Shown: one piece after another, positions 8,383 through 17,597 of the stretch | Layout of the letters: each line of letters opens with the position of its first letter | Position numbering within the stretch: the first letter of the stretch is position 1 | Source: JAMQPK01 sp963782595 | GTDB lineage: Bacteria; Acidobacteriota; Vicinamibacteria; Vicinamibacterales; JAMQPK01 | Assembly: GCA_963782595.1 (NCBI GenBank) | Contig: CAWAKJ010000001.1 | Span: 558,001 to 622,000, forward strand | DNA: 64,000 bases | Reading direction: 5' to 3' | Program-made: the position numbers and the translations under genes | Notes under the pieces: generated by a model | The model's input: the letters and a program-made list of their open reading frames with translations, nothing else | What the model was told of the DNA's origin: nothing | The model's database searches: none

Positions 8383-9564
8383 ATGCGCACCGATCCGCTT
8401 TCTTATCTCTCCGACGAGCTCGATGTCCTCAAATCGCAAGGTCTTCATCGGCGCCTTCGAGTGCTCGATGGCGAGCAGGCTGCCCGGGCCCGCGTCGATG
8501 GCCGCGAAGTCGTCAACCTCTCGTCGAATAACTACCTCGGCCTCACGACGCATCCAAAGCTGAAGGAGAAAGCGCTCGCCGCCCTCGAGCAACTCGGCGT
8601 GGGCACAGGCTCTGTGCGCACCATCGCCGGCACCATGACCATCCACATGGAGCTCGAGCGCAGGCTCGCCGAGTTCAAGAAAACCGAGGCCGCAGTCGTC
8701 TTCCAGAGCGGCTTCGCGGCCAATGCCGGTACCGTGGCCGCCATTCTCACCAAAGACGACTTCGTCGTGTCCGACGAGCTGAACCACGCCAGCATCATCG
8801 ATGGCTCACGGCTCAGCCGCGCATCGATCAAGGTCTTTCCCCATCGCGACGTGAAAGCCGCGCGCGACATCGTGCGCGAGCTTCCGAAAACGGCGCGCAA
8901 GCTGCTGATCACCGATGGCGTCTTCAGCATGGACGGCGACCTCGGCGCCTTGCCCGGCCTGTGCGAAGTGGCCGAAGAGCACGGCTGCATCATGATGGTG
9001 GACGACGCCCACGCGAGCGGGGTGTTCGGGTCAAACGGGCGCGGAACAATCGACCACTTCGGACTGCATGGCCGCGTCGACGTCCAGGTCGGTACGCTCT
9101 CGAAGGCCATCGGCGCCCTCGGTGGTTACGTCGCCGGCAGCCGGGATCTCATCGATTTTCTGTGCCACCGCGGGCGCCCCTTTCTGTTCTCGACGTCTCA
9201 CCCGCCGTCGGTCGCCGCCACGTGCCTGGCCGCACTCGACCTCCTCGTGAACGAGCCTCAACGGATCGATCAGTTGTGGGCGAACACAAAGTTCTTCAAG
9301 GAGGGGCTCGCAAAGCTGGGATTCAACACCGGGGCAAGCGAGAGCCCGATTACTCCCGTGATCGTCGGAGAAGCCCCAAAAGCCATGAAGCTGTCGGACC
9401 GCCTCTTCGAGGAAGGCGTCTTTGCCCAGGGCATCGGCTTTCCCACGGTTGCACGCGACAGGGCGCGCGTTCGCACCATCGTGACAGCCACTCACACGCG
9501 GGCGGATCTCCAGTTTGCGCTGGATACGTTCGCGAAGGTGGGCAGAGAACTCGCGTTGATTTAG
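8383..9564 (+). CDS. kbl: alpha-oxoamine synthase: glycine C-acetyltransferase / 8-amino-7-oxononanoate synthase
   Basis: 393 residues, ATG 8383 preceded by ggag at good distance. Family marks: NLSSNNYLGLTTHPKLKE, GVGTGSVRTIAGTMTIHMELE, DELNHASIIDGSRLS, VDDAHASGVFG and the PLP lysine in VGTLSKAIGALGGYVAG. This family condenses an acyl-CoA with an amino acid. The SVRTIAGT and MTIHMELE wording is typical of Kbl (acetyl-CoA + glycine, threonine degradation) but BioF (pimeloyl-CoA + alanine) is very close, and no bio genes or tdh are nearby, so the gene symbol is provisional. Confidence 0.85.
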   Translation: MRTDPLSYLSDELDVLKSQGLHRRLRVLDGEQAARARVDGREVVNLSSNNYLGLTTHPKLKEKALAALEQLGVGTGSVRTIAGTMTIHMELERRLAEFKKTEAAVVFQSGFAANAGTVAAILTKDDFVVSDELNHASIIDGSRLSRASIKVFPHRDVKAARDIVRELPKTARKLLITDGVFSMDGDLGALPGLCEVAEEHGCIMMVDDAHASGVFGSNGRGTIDHFGLHGRVDVQVGTLSKAIGALGGYVAGSRDLIDFLCHRGRPFLFSTSHPPSVAATCLAALDLLVNEPQRIDQLWANTKFFKEGLAKLGFNTGASESPITPVIVGEAPKAMKLSDRLFEEGVFAQGIGFPTVARDRARVRTIVTATHTRADLQFALDTFAKVGRELALI

Positions 9565-9600
9565 GCCCGGGCCTCGGAGCGGCCGTGGTCTAATAAATAC

Positions 9601-12261
9601 GTGAGGCGCATGGCCTTCCCGGCGCTGTTCATCATTTTTTTCATCGTGCTGGCGGCTCCTGCGGGGGCACAGACCACGCCTGTACCCAGCGACGGCGTCG
9701 GCCGCGTCATGCGCGAGATCGAGCGCGTGCTGATGGCTGCCGATAGGGCTGGCTATTCCGCCCTCCTCCTGCCCGGCGCCACAACCAGTGAGGAGTTGCT
9801 CGACGAATGGATTCAACCCGGCGTGACCCGGGCGGTTGTGCAGGAGCGCATGCGGACAGAGGTTCCGGACGTTCCAAAGGGCCTGGCGTACGACGTCTAC
9901 GTCGAGGCGCTCGCGGAGTCTGGCAGAAATGGCCGGGTCGGCACATGGCTCGTCCGGGTGAGGCGCAATTCGCCGGACACCGACGCCTGGCGCATCGCGC
10001 AATTCACGGTCTTGACCACTGTGCGCGGTCTGTATCGGCTGACCCTGACGGCCAACAAGCAATACACGGTCGCCAACCTCACACTCAATGCCGAGGATTT
10101 CGAACTGCGAGTGCCCAGCGGCAGCGCATTCCTCGCCGAGACCGATGCGGGCGTCACCGGCATTGTGATTCTGGGGCGCGGCGAGATGACCTTCTCGCCC
10201 ACGCCTGCGTCCGAAAAAGGGCAGGTCAGAATCTACGGCGGCAGCGATGCTCTCAGCAGCCGCTTCGATTGGGTCTATCTGCGCGCGCATCCAGCCGAAT
10301 TCGATCGACGTCTCGACGTCTCGACGTTTCGTGCGCGCGATGTCGATGCGCGTGACCTTCGACGCGCCGAGGCCGTGTTTCAGGAAAACCTGCCCCTGTC
10401 GTTCGGCATCGAGCTCGCCGACCTGAGCCGCGACCGATGGTCCGTCATTCCGAAGTTCGGCGATCTCGTCGCCGAGATGGACGCCGACCGCGGACACCTC
10501 GCCTACATGAAGTCGGTCAACGATGCGGAAGATCTCCGGTTCTTCGATCGCACACGGACCCGCACCATCGCCATCTATCCCTCGAAGGAAAAGCTCGCGA
10601 CGCGGGGCCCGTTCTTCAGCGAAGACGACTCGAGGGACTACGACATCGTCAACTACGACATCGAAGCCAGCTTCGATCCGCGGCGCGAATGGATCGAGGG
10701 CAAGGCGACGCTGCTGCTGACCGCGCGCACCAGCACGGTGTCGACGTTGATCCTGAATCTCGCCGAGCCCCTGATAGTGCGCTCGGTTCTCAGCCAACGC
10801 CTCGGTTATCTCATGGCGTTGCGCGTCAGCGGGCAGGACGACATCATCATCAACCTGCCGAAACCGCTTCGGCCCGACGATCTGCTCGATCTGGAGTTCA
10901 CCTATGGGGGCCGTTTGCCGGCGATCGCGCCCGAGCGCGAAGCGCTGAACATGGCCCAGGTCGGCAACGACTTCTTCAGCATCCAGCCGTTGCCAAGCTA
11001 CGTCTACACCGGCCGCTCGGGATGGTATCCACAGGGGGAAGTCACCGACTACGCCACGGCGACACTGCGCCTGCGCGTGCCTGACAATTACACGACGGTT
11101 GCGAGCGGAACGCTCGACGAAGGGTATCCGCGCCAGGTCCCCGCGGAAGGCCGTGCGATATGGTGGGAGTACAGGTTCAGCGCGACGCAGCCGGTGCGAT
11201 ATCTCGGTTGGGCGACCAGCCGCTTCGTGCACATAGACACCGCGTCGTTCTCAATCCCGCCCGTCGAAGAAGACGACGTGCCGCTGACAGGCACGTCGTA
11301 TACATTCGGACAGATATCGGTCCAATCGAGCGGGATGCTGGCTCGAAAGGGACGCGAGCTCTTCGGAGACACGCAGAGCATCATGAAGTTCTACGGCTCG
11401 CTTGTCGCTGATATTCCGTATCCGAGCTTCACAGTTGCGATCGTCGAGCGGAATCAGCCGGGAGGACACAGCCCGCCATACTTCGCCGCCCTCAGCCATC
11501 CACCGCCGGCAACGCCTGTCTCGTGGCGCTCCGATCCGGCGTACTTCGATGGCTTCCCCGAGTTCTTCCTCGCCCACGAGGCGGCGCATCAGTGGTGGGG
11601 GCAGGCCGTCGGGTGGAAGAACTATCACGAGCAGTGGATCAGCGAGGGCTTCTCTCAATATTTTGCCGCGCTGTATGCGGAGCACGCCAGGAAGGACGAT
11701 ACGTTCAAGCAAGTCGTCGCCCAGATGGCGCGCTGGACGCTCGACCGATCGGATCAGGGTCCCGTCTATCTCGGGTATCGCCTGGGCCACATCAGAAACG
11801 ACGGCCGCGTGTTCAGAGCACTCGTTTATAACAAGGGCGCGTTGACGCTTCACATGCTTCGCAAGCTCATCGGCGACGACGCGTTCTTCCGGGGGTTGCG
11901 GCGTTTCTACACAACGTGGCGGTTCAAGAAGGCCGGCACCGAAGACGTGAAGGCGGCGTTCGAGATCGAGTCGAATCGCGATCTCGACCTGTATTTCGAC
12001 AGATGGATCTACGGGTCGTCGCTGCCGCGAGTGCGGTTCAGCTACACCACCGAGGCTAACGCGGTGAACGTGCGATTTGAACAGGTTGGCGAACGGTTCG
12101 AAGTGCCGGTGACGGTCACACTGAAGTACGGCACGACGACGCAGGACGTGACTGTTCCAGTCATAGAGCAGGTGACCACCTATCGCATTCCGATTACGGG
12201 GCCTTTGCGTGGTGTCGGCGTCAACGAGGACGGTGCCGCGCCAATCGTGCTGGTGAAGTAA
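9601..12261 (+). CDS. secreted M1-family zinc aminopeptidase
   Basis: 886 residues with signal peptide (MAFPALFIIFFIVLAAPAGA). The M1 catalytic centre is HEAAHQWWG at residue 659, with the third zinc ligand Glu682 in WISEGFSQYFAA exactly 19 residues after the second His. The N-terminal 300 residues form an extra domain of unknown fold; an M1 N-domain-like beta region follows (YDIEASFDPRREWIEGKATLLL). The usual GAMEN exopeptidase motif is not evident; the corresponding region reads RNQPGGHSPPYFAALS, so N-terminal specificity is not certain. Start GTG 9601 or ATG 9610. Periplasmic or outer-membrane peptide degradation is likely. Confidence 0.88.
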   Translation: MRRMAFPALFIIFFIVLAAPAGAQTTPVPSDGVGRVMREIERVLMAADRAGYSALLLPGATTSEELLDEWIQPGVTRAVVQERMRTEVPDVPKGLAYDVYVEALAESGRNGRVGTWLVRVRRNSPDTDAWRIAQFTVLTTVRGLYRLTLTANKQYTVANLTLNAEDFELRVPSGSAFLAETDAGVTGIVILGRGEMTFSPTPASEKGQVRIYGGSDALSSRFDWVYLRAHPAEFDRRLDVSTFRARDVDARDLRRAEAVFQENLPLSFGIELADLSRDRWSVIPKFGDLVAEMDADRGHLAYMKSVNDAEDLRFFDRTRTRTIAIYPSKEKLATRGPFFSEDDSRDYDIVNYDIEASFDPRREWIEGKATLLLTARTSTVSTLILNLAEPLIVRSVLSQRLGYLMALRVSGQDDIIINLPKPLRPDDLLDLEFTYGGRLPAIAPEREALNMAQVGNDFFSIQPLPSYVYTGRSGWYPQGEVTDYATATLRLRVPDNYTTVASGTLDEGYPRQVPAEGRAIWWEYRFSATQPVRYLGWATSRFVHIDTASFSIPPVEEDDVPLTGTSYTFGQISVQSSGMLARKGRELFGDTQSIMKFYGSLVADIPYPSFTVAIVERNQPGGHSPPYFAALSHPPPATPVSWRSDPAYFDGFPEFFLAHEAAHQWWGQAVGWKNYHEQWISEGFSQYFAALYAEHARKDDTFKQVVAQMARWTLDRSDQGPVYLGYRLGHIRNDGRVFRALVYNKGALTLHMLRKLIGDDAFFRGLRRFYTTWRFKKAGTEDVKAAFEIESNRDLDLYFDRWIYGSSLPRVRFSYTTEANAVNVRFEQVGERFEVPVTVTLKYGTTTQDVTVPVIEQVTTYRIPITGPLRGVGVNEDGAAPIVLVK

Positions 12262-12262
12262 C

Positions 12263-12292
12263 GCCGGGTCTAGAAGACAAGACCCGGCCTAC
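12263..12292. repeat. palindromic intergenic repeat, copy 3
   Basis: gccgggtct and agacccggc arms around aagac-like centre, followed by ctac; same family as 576-605. It begins just after the M1 peptidase stop and could act as a weak 3' hairpin, though no T-run follows. Confidence 0.75.
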
Positions 12293-12301
12293 GTCCCGTA
12301 T

Positions 12302-12333
12302 GTAGGGCGGGTCTTGCTTTCCAAGACCCGCCT
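12302..12333. repeat. palindromic intergenic repeat, copy 4
   Basis: ggcgggtcttg (12306-12316) pairs with caagacccgcc (12322-12332), preceded by gta. It stands 10 nt from copy 3, a tandem pair in the M1-nuoG gap. Confidence 0.8.
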
Positions 12334-12358
12334 CGGAATTGCACTAGAATTGAAGTGA

Positions 12359-14161
12359 ATGGACACGGTCAAGGTCACGATCAACGGTCGGGAACTTACA
12401 GTCGAAAAAGGCAAGACGGTCCTTCAGGCGGCCCTCGAAAACGGCATCGAGCTTCCCTATTACTGTTACCATCCCGGCCTCGGCGTCGACGGTTCCTGCC
12501 GCGTCTGCATCGTCAAGATCGACAAGATGCCGAAATTGCAGACGTCGTGCTCGACGGCCTGCACCGACGGTATGGTCGTCTACACGCAGACGCCCGATGT
12601 CGTCGAAGCACGCGCCGGCGTGTTCGAGTTCCTGCTGATCAATCATCCGCTCGACTGCCCGGTGTGCGACAAGGGCGGCGAATGTCCGCTGCAGGATTTC
12701 TCCTACGAGTTCGGCCCTGGTCGAAGCCGCATGGAATTTCCCCGACGTACCTTCGACGGCGAGGGCGTCGAGGCGGACATCGACTTCGGCCCTACGCTGA
12801 TGCTCAATCGCAACCGCTGCATTCTGTGCACGCGGTGCATCCGCTTCATGCGCGACATCGACGGCGACGCGCAGATTGGCGTCACAGACCGCGGCGCCGG
12901 CAGCGAAATCTCCACATACAAAGAAGAGGGCGTGCATTCGCTGCTCTCGGGCAACCTGATGGACGTGTGCCCGGTCGGCGCGATTACGACTCGGGACTAC
13001 CGGTTCAAGTCGCGGCCATGGGACAACCCGCTTGCGGGCGACACCATCTGTACGTTCTGCTCGAAAGGCTGCAACACGACGGCGTGGATCAAAGCCAAAC
13101 CAGAGTGGGCACGCGGCGCGCAGATGGCGCGCATCACACCGCGGTTCAATCCCGGCGTCAATGGCTACTGGATGTGCGATATCGGCCGGTTCGACTATCA
13201 CTGGGTCGAGAGCGATCGCCGTCTGGTGCAGCCGCTCGTGCGCGCGGCTAGCGGAGTGCAGCAGCCCGTCAACTGGCACGACGTCTGGCGAACGCTCGGC
13301 GCGAGTCTCGCCGAGGCGGCGGATGAATCGGGCGCCGCGAAGGCGGACAGGCTGCACTTTCTCGTTTCTGCGCATGCCTCGCTGGAAGAGCTGCACGCGC
13401 TGAAGCAACTGGCCAGAGGCACGGGTGCCCAGATCTCGGTAAGCTACACGACGACCGAAAAGAAGCAGCCGGCCGGTGCGATGTTCAAGGTACCGGCGAC
13501 AAACGCGCCGAACGTGAACGGCGCCCGCGATCTCGGCCTCAATGTTCCCGCCGATAACGCCACACCGCCAGACCTGAGTGAGCTTCGCCACGCGGTCGAA
13601 CGCGGTCTGGTCAGAGCACTATATGTGTTCGACCCTGGACCGCCCGCATCGCTCGGCGATGTCTCCTGGATTGTCGCGGCGCGTGAAAGCGGAAAGTTGC
13701 CGATGCTGATTGTGCAGGGAGTCGTTCACTCGGAACTGACGGCAGCCGCAGATTGCGTGCTGCCGGGATCGGCGTCGTTCGAGAAAGACGCCACGTATAC
13801 GAACGACCAGGGCAAGGTTCAAGGCGCGGCGGCCATCATCGCGCCACCGGGCGACGCGCAGGCCGATTGCCTGATCTTCGCGAAGGTCGCGGAGCTCTTT
13901 GGCGGCACGGTATCGACACCCGAATGCGCCCGGACTGAAATCGCGACGGAGCTCGTTCATCTGGGTGAATATGGCACTTTGCAGCAGATGCTGTTCAGCC
14001 GGCCGGTTTCGTTGCGCACCTGGCTGCAGATGTCGAATCCGTCGGAGCGCTGGAAATGGGACTTTCTCTTCCAGGACAACCCCCCGATGAAGGGGGAACT
14101 CGATCCGAGCGCGCTTCCGCCGGCACCCGTAAATATGATTAGACTGAAGCCCGTCGACTAA
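12359..14161 (+). CDS. nuoG: NADH-quinone oxidoreductase subunit G-type iron-sulfur protein
   Basis: 600 residues. N-terminal 2Fe-2S ferredoxin domain (YCYHPGLGVDGSCRVCIVKI, CSTAC), then the His-coordinated cluster segment (HPLDCPVCDKGGECPLQD), the 4Fe-4S pair NRCILCTRCIRF and CPVGAITT, and the start of the molybdopterin-oxidoreductase-like domain with CTFCSKGC. It would carry electrons from NADH toward quinone in complex I. The C-terminal domain is shorter than in many NuoG proteins and no other nuo gene is in the window, so this is a scattered or second copy. Its TAA overlaps the ATG of the ccdA-like gene (TAATG), which suggests coupled translation. Confidence 0.9.
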   Translation: MDTVKVTINGRELTVEKGKTVLQAALENGIELPYYCYHPGLGVDGSCRVCIVKIDKMPKLQTSCSTACTDGMVVYTQTPDVVEARAGVFEFLLINHPLDCPVCDKGGECPLQDFSYEFGPGRSRMEFPRRTFDGEGVEADIDFGPTLMLNRNRCILCTRCIRFMRDIDGDAQIGVTDRGAGSEISTYKEEGVHSLLSGNLMDVCPVGAITTRDYRFKSRPWDNPLAGDTICTFCSKGCNTTAWIKAKPEWARGAQMARITPRFNPGVNGYWMCDIGRFDYHWVESDRRLVQPLVRAASGVQQPVNWHDVWRTLGASLAEAADESGAAKADRLHFLVSAHASLEELHALKQLARGTGAQISVSYTTTEKKQPAGAMFKVPATNAPNVNGARDLGLNVPADNATPPDLSELRHAVERGLVRALYVFDPGPPASLGDVSWIVAARESGKLPMLIVQGVVHSELTAAADCVLPGSASFEKDATYTNDQGKVQGAAAIIAPPGDAQADCLIFAKVAELFGGTVSTPECARTEIATELVHLGEYGTLQQMLFSRPVSLRTWLQMSNPSERWKWDFLFQDNPPMKGELDPSALPPAPVNMIRLKPVD

Positions 14162-14895
14162 TGGAAGAAGTCACGCTGCTCGCGGCGTTCTTCGCTGGGG
14201 TGCTGTCGTTTGTCTCCCCGTGCGTCTTGCCGTTGATTCCCGGCTATCTGTCCTTCGTGTCAGGCGTCACGCTCGACGAGATGCGCGGGACGGGCGCCGG
14301 CGTGTCGGCACCCGCCAACGTCCGGCGCAGGGCGGTCATCATGTCGCTGGCCTTCGTGCTCGGCTTCTCGCTGGTATTCATCGGCCTCGGCGCTTCGGCC
14401 ACCGCCATCGGCGGCGTGTTGATGGAGCACCTGTCGCTCCTGGGCAAGATTGCCGGCGTGGTGATCATCCTCTTCGGTCTGCATATGATGGGGGTGCTGA
14501 AGATCGGGCTGCTTTACAGCGAGAAGCGGATGCAGACGTCGGGCAAGCCGGCGGGTTTCTTTGGCGCCATGCTCGTCGGGGTCGCGTTCGCGTTCGGGTG
14601 GACGCCCTGTATTGGTCCAATACTCGCGGCCATCCTGGCAGTTGCCGCGACCCAGGACTCAGTCGGCGAAGGCGTCAAGCTGCTTGCGGTGTACTCCGCC
14701 GGCCTTGGCGTACCGTTCATCGCGACATCGCTGGCCATCAACAAGTTTTTCGCCGCATCGGCGCGCATCCGGAAGCACTACCACGCGATCGAGGTCGTGT
14801 CTGGCGTTCTGCTGGTCGTCGTGGGCGTGCTGATTTTCACGAACCGCTTCACGGTCATCGCGCAACTGCTGACACCGTATTTCCCAACCTTCTAG
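14161..14895 (+). CDS. ccdA: CcdA/DsbD-type thiol-disulfide transmembrane carrier
   Basis: 244 residues, six membrane segments. Two conserved Cys motifs sit in TM1 and TM4: FVSPCVLPLIPGYLSFVSG and FGWTPCIGPILAAILAV, the redox pair that moves electrons from cytoplasmic thioredoxin outward, used in cytochrome c maturation. There is no periplasmic DsbD N- or C-domain, so the short CcdA form. It is translationally coupled to nuoG, an unusual partner; perhaps both serve respiratory chain assembly. Confidence 0.9.
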   Translation: MEEVTLLAAFFAGVLSFVSPCVLPLIPGYLSFVSGVTLDEMRGTGAGVSAPANVRRRAVIMSLAFVLGFSLVFIGLGASATAIGGVLMEHLSLLGKIAGVVIILFGLHMMGVLKIGLLYSEKRMQTSGKPAGFFGAMLVGVAFAFGWTPCIGPILAAILAVAATQDSVGEGVKLLAVYSAGLGVPFIATSLAINKFFAASARIRKHYHAIEVVSGVLLVVVGVLIFTNRFTVIAQLLTPYFPTF

Positions 14896-14965
14896 TGAAT
14901 CAGCGGTTCTAGGTTCTAAGTTCCTCTGTACTATTGCGAGGCTCTTTGCTATATTGGCCGTCTCG

Positions 14966-16168
14966 ATGAATTCGCGTCCGATCCGCGTTCTGATCGTTCT
15001 TGTCGGCATTGCGATAGCGTCCTCTGCCGCTTACTTCCTGAACAATCTCAATACTCAGATCAATATGCACCGGTCGTCGACCGACGCTCTCCGCGACCAG
15101 GCGACCGGGCTGACAGCGACGATCGCCGAAGTGCGGGCCGGACAGTTCGCGTACGTCGCACGGGGACAAAGCGAGCCTTTCTGGATGTCGCACGTCGCGA
15201 GCGTGCTGCCGGTCCTCGAGACGCAAACGAGCGAATTCGCAGCCGCGCTGACGACAGCGGACGCGCAGAAGGCCTTCGAGCCGGGGACGGCGGCTCTCGA
15301 GAATCTGCGGGCCCTCGACGCTCGGGTCAAGGATTTCGTCAAAGGTGGAACGCTGCTGCTCGCGGGGGATCTGGTCTTTTCTGACGGCCTGGAAGCCACG
15401 AGAACCGCGTCGACGCAGGTAACGGCCGCACTGAACGAAGAGCTCCAGGCACGAGCCAACGGCCTGGCCGAACTGCGCAGCCGTCAACAGATGGTGCTCG
15501 GTGGCGCATTCGGCGCCATACTGCTGCTGATGATTCCGCTCGCCCTCACTGGAATCGCGTCCTCGAAGGCCGCCGAACCCGTCGTCGCCGTCGCGACGCC
15601 GATCGATCCCGTCAGGTTTGAAGCCCCACTACCGAAGGCAAAGCCTGCTGTCACGCCCAGGCTTATCACGACCGCACAATTGTGCGGAGAGCTGGCACGG
15701 GTCTCGGATAGTGACCAACTGTCGAATCTGCTCAAGCGGGCGGCGCGGGTGCTCGACGCATCCGGCATCATTGTGTGGGTCGCCGAGCCGGCGCGGAACT
15801 GCTTGCGGGCCGCGCTCGCGCACGGCTACGAAGACAAGGTCATCACCAGAATGGGCAACATTCACCGCGATGCGAACAACGCAGCCGCAGCGGCGTACCG
15901 CTCGTCGGTAGTTCGCACGGTGAACGGCGACGGGACGACCAATGGCGCCCTGATCGTGCCGCTGATGACCAGCGAAGGCTGCGTGGGCGTGATGTCTGCA
16001 GAAATGAAGGGCGGCTCGGAAAAAGACGAGAGCTCCCAGGCACTCGCCAGTATCTTCGCCGCCCAGCTAGCGACGCTCGTCGCTATTCCAGGACATCCCA
16101 ATGCCGCCGCGATGGCGCTGGGAAGTCCTCAATCGATCGTCCCGTTGAAGGCGGCCAAACAGGCTTAG
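14966..16168 (+). CDS. membrane-anchored GAF-domain protein
   Basis: 400 residues from ATG 14966 (TTG 14954 also in frame). One N-terminal TM (VLIVLVGIAIASSAAYFL), an extracytoplasmic helical domain of about 145 residues, a second TM (VLGGAFGAILLLMIPLAL), then a cytoplasmic GAF-like domain (about residues 230-370). The layout is that of a transmembrane sensor without an output domain. No kinase, cyclase or HAMP motif is seen, so it may act on a partner. Its stop overlaps the stop of the convergent PDZ gene by 3 nt. Confidence 0.7.
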   Translation: MNSRPIRVLIVLVGIAIASSAAYFLNNLNTQINMHRSSTDALRDQATGLTATIAEVRAGQFAYVARGQSEPFWMSHVASVLPVLETQTSEFAAALTTADAQKAFEPGTAALENLRALDARVKDFVKGGTLLLAGDLVFSDGLEATRTASTQVTAALNEELQARANGLAELRSRQQMVLGGAFGAILLLMIPLALTGIASSKAAEPVVAVATPIDPVRFEAPLPKAKPAVTPRLITTAQLCGELARVSDSDQLSNLLKRAARVLDASGIIVWVAEPARNCLRAALAHGYEDKVITRMGNIHRDANNAAAAAYRSSVVRTVNGDGTTNGALIVPLMTSEGCVGVMSAEMKGGSEKDESSQALASIFAAQLATLVAIPGHPNAAAMALGSPQSIVPLKAAKQA

Positions 16169-16941
16169 GGCTGCCCGGACCCGCGCAGCGTCATCTCCTT
16201 CTTTTCGCGAACGACAGTCCAAGCGACCTCTCCTGCCGAGCTTTCGGGAATGCTGAGGAGCTCTCGCGCTGCGTTGATGGCCTTGCCGTTGACGGCTGTG
16301 ATGACATCGCCCGTTTTAAGCCCTGCTCTCGACGCCGGGGTGTCGGGACGGACGGCCGTCACGAGCACGCCTGATTTCACACCGAAATACTCGGGAAGAT
16401 CGCCCGGCAGGTCCTGAACGCTCACGCCCAGGCGGCTTCGCGTTCGGCTCGATACGCCGTCTCGAACTCCCTGCACGAGGAGATCCAGCGTGTCGCCAAA
16501 CCGCGGATCGAACCACGTGCCTCCCTCTTCGGGCCGGATGCGCAAGTCTGTCTTACGGCCGTCCCGCATGACGCCGAGCGACACTTCACGTCCGGTTGGC
16601 GTCTCGTGAACCAGGCGCACCAGATGGGCCGCGCTGCGAACACGTTCGCCGTCGAACAGGATGATGACGTCTTTTTCACGAAGGCCCGCTGCGGCGGCAG
16701 GGCTGTTCGGATTTACCGACTCGACGAGCGCGCCCTCTGTCTTTGCAAGCTTCAGCGAGGCCATGTTGTCTGCCGTCACATCAGCAAGCCGCACACCGAT
16801 CATCGTCACTCTTCCAGGCCGCGGCATCTGAATCGTCCCGCTGTCCTGGCTCTTTGACGGGACGGGGCGCGTCTGCGCCTGTGCCACGGGGACGACGAGC
16901 GCAGCAACCAGCAGAGCCGTCGGCAAAAATCTCGAACGCAT
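16165..16941 (-). CDS. periplasmic double-PDZ protein, no protease domain
   Basis: 258 residues from ATG 16941, which has a GGAGG five bases upstream (a TTG at 16944 is less likely). Signal peptide (MRSRFLPTALLVAALVVPVAQA) then two PDZ domains: residues about 45-125 (MIGVRLADVTADN...VESVNPNSPAAAAGLREKDV) and about 170-258 (LGVSVQDLPGDLPEYFGV...VRPDTPASRAGLKTGDVITA). The trypsin-like domain of DegP/HtrA is absent. Such proteins act as adaptors or scaffolds in the envelope. Confidence 0.85.
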   Translation of the reverse strand: MRSRFLPTALLVAALVVPVAQAQTRPVPSKSQDSGTIQMPRPGRVTMIGVRLADVTADNMASLKLAKTEGALVESVNPNSPAAAAGLREKDVIILFDGERVRSAAHLVRLVHETPTGREVSLGVMRDGRKTDLRIRPEEGGTWFDPRFGDTLDLLVQGVRDGVSSRTRSRLGVSVQDLPGDLPEYFGVKSGVLVTAVRPDTPASRAGLKTGDVITAVNGKAINAARELLSIPESSAGEVAWTVVREKKEMTLRGSGQP

Positions 16942-17011
16942 CAATTCCTCCAGGCAAAAGGCTCGTCCATTCAGACGTCGTTGGGGATTCCCCGGCCGGC
17001 TACACCCGGAT

Positions 17012-17027
17012 GTCCCTGTTTAGGGAC
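17012..17027. other. small hairpin in the gap between divergent genes
   Basis: gtccct / agggac with a gttt loop lies in the 271-nt gap 16942-17212 between the divergent PDZ and lipoprotein genes. Nothing else firm is seen in this gap; a riboswitch fold was not recognised. Confidence 0.4.
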
Positions 17028-17212
17028 GGAACCAGGCTAAATCTCTAGGCTTTCCGACTCTGTCGTGCGGCATACCTTTTGGATTACTGGGTGTCGGGGT
17101 CGTGCCGTATCACCGGAGTGCGTCACAGGCAGGCGCTGGCATCGCCGCATTCCGAGTTTTTTCACGATGCGTGCTCGGCCCCTTTTTACTAATGCTGGTG
17201 ACAGGAGGATCC

Positions 17213-17578
17213 ATGTCCCATCTTGCTCGCACGATTGCGGCACTTTCGCTCGCGGCCATCGTTTCCGGCTGTGCCGGCTTTCTGCGGAACCCCGATATCG
17301 CAGACGTCAGGCAGAACTCCGGACACTATTCAAACCGCACCGTTACCGTTGACGGAACCGTAACGAGCGCGTGGGGCGTTCCGCTCGTTCCCTTCAAGAT
17401 GTACAAGGTGGATGACGGAACGGGCGAGATCACGGTGTTGTCGCGTGCCGGCAACCGCACACCCGTCAGAGGCAGTCACGTCAAGGTGAAGGGCGTCGTG
17501 CGCGATGTCGCCGTGTTCAACGGCACGCCGCTCGGGCTGCACCTCGAGGAGAGGGATTTGGATATACGCAGGAACTAG
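17213..17578 (+). CDS. small OB-fold-like lipoprotein
   Basis: 121 residues from ATG 17213, chosen because aggagg lies six bases upstream and the product then starts with a lipoprotein signal peptide (MSHLARTIAALSLAAIVSGC; lipobox VSGC, Cys at residue 20). The mature part (NRTVTVDGTVTSAWGV...YKVDDGTGEITVLS...GSHVKVKGVV) has the strand pattern of tRNA_anti-like OB folds found in secreted proteins. Function unknown; probably binds a ligand at the outer membrane. Confidence 0.75.
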   Translation: MSHLARTIAALSLAAIVSGCAGFLRNPDIADVRQNSGHYSNRTVTVDGTVTSAWGVPLVPFKMYKVDDGTGEITVLSRAGNRTPVRGSHVKVKGVVRDVAVFNGTPLGLHLEERDLDIRRN

Positions 17579-17580
17579 CG

Positions 17581-17596
17581 CTGTCAGGGCAGAGGG
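17581..17596. repeat. CTGTCAGGGCAGAGGG word between convergent genes
   Basis: The 16-nt word ctgtcagggcagaggg fills the gap between convergent stops at 17578 and 17598. It matches the word at 3099 in the M16 gene start. Confidence 0.6.
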
Positions 17597-17597
17597 A

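Noticed and set aside
9031..11232. Long open frame on the minus strand opposite the Kbl and M1 genes
   Set aside because: It overlaps two well-supported genes, is rich in Arg/Ala/Gly as in high-GC shadow frames and shows no family motif.
16942..17212. Riboswitch in the gap before the OB-fold lipoprotein
   Set aside because: Only one short hairpin was found and no known riboswitch core.
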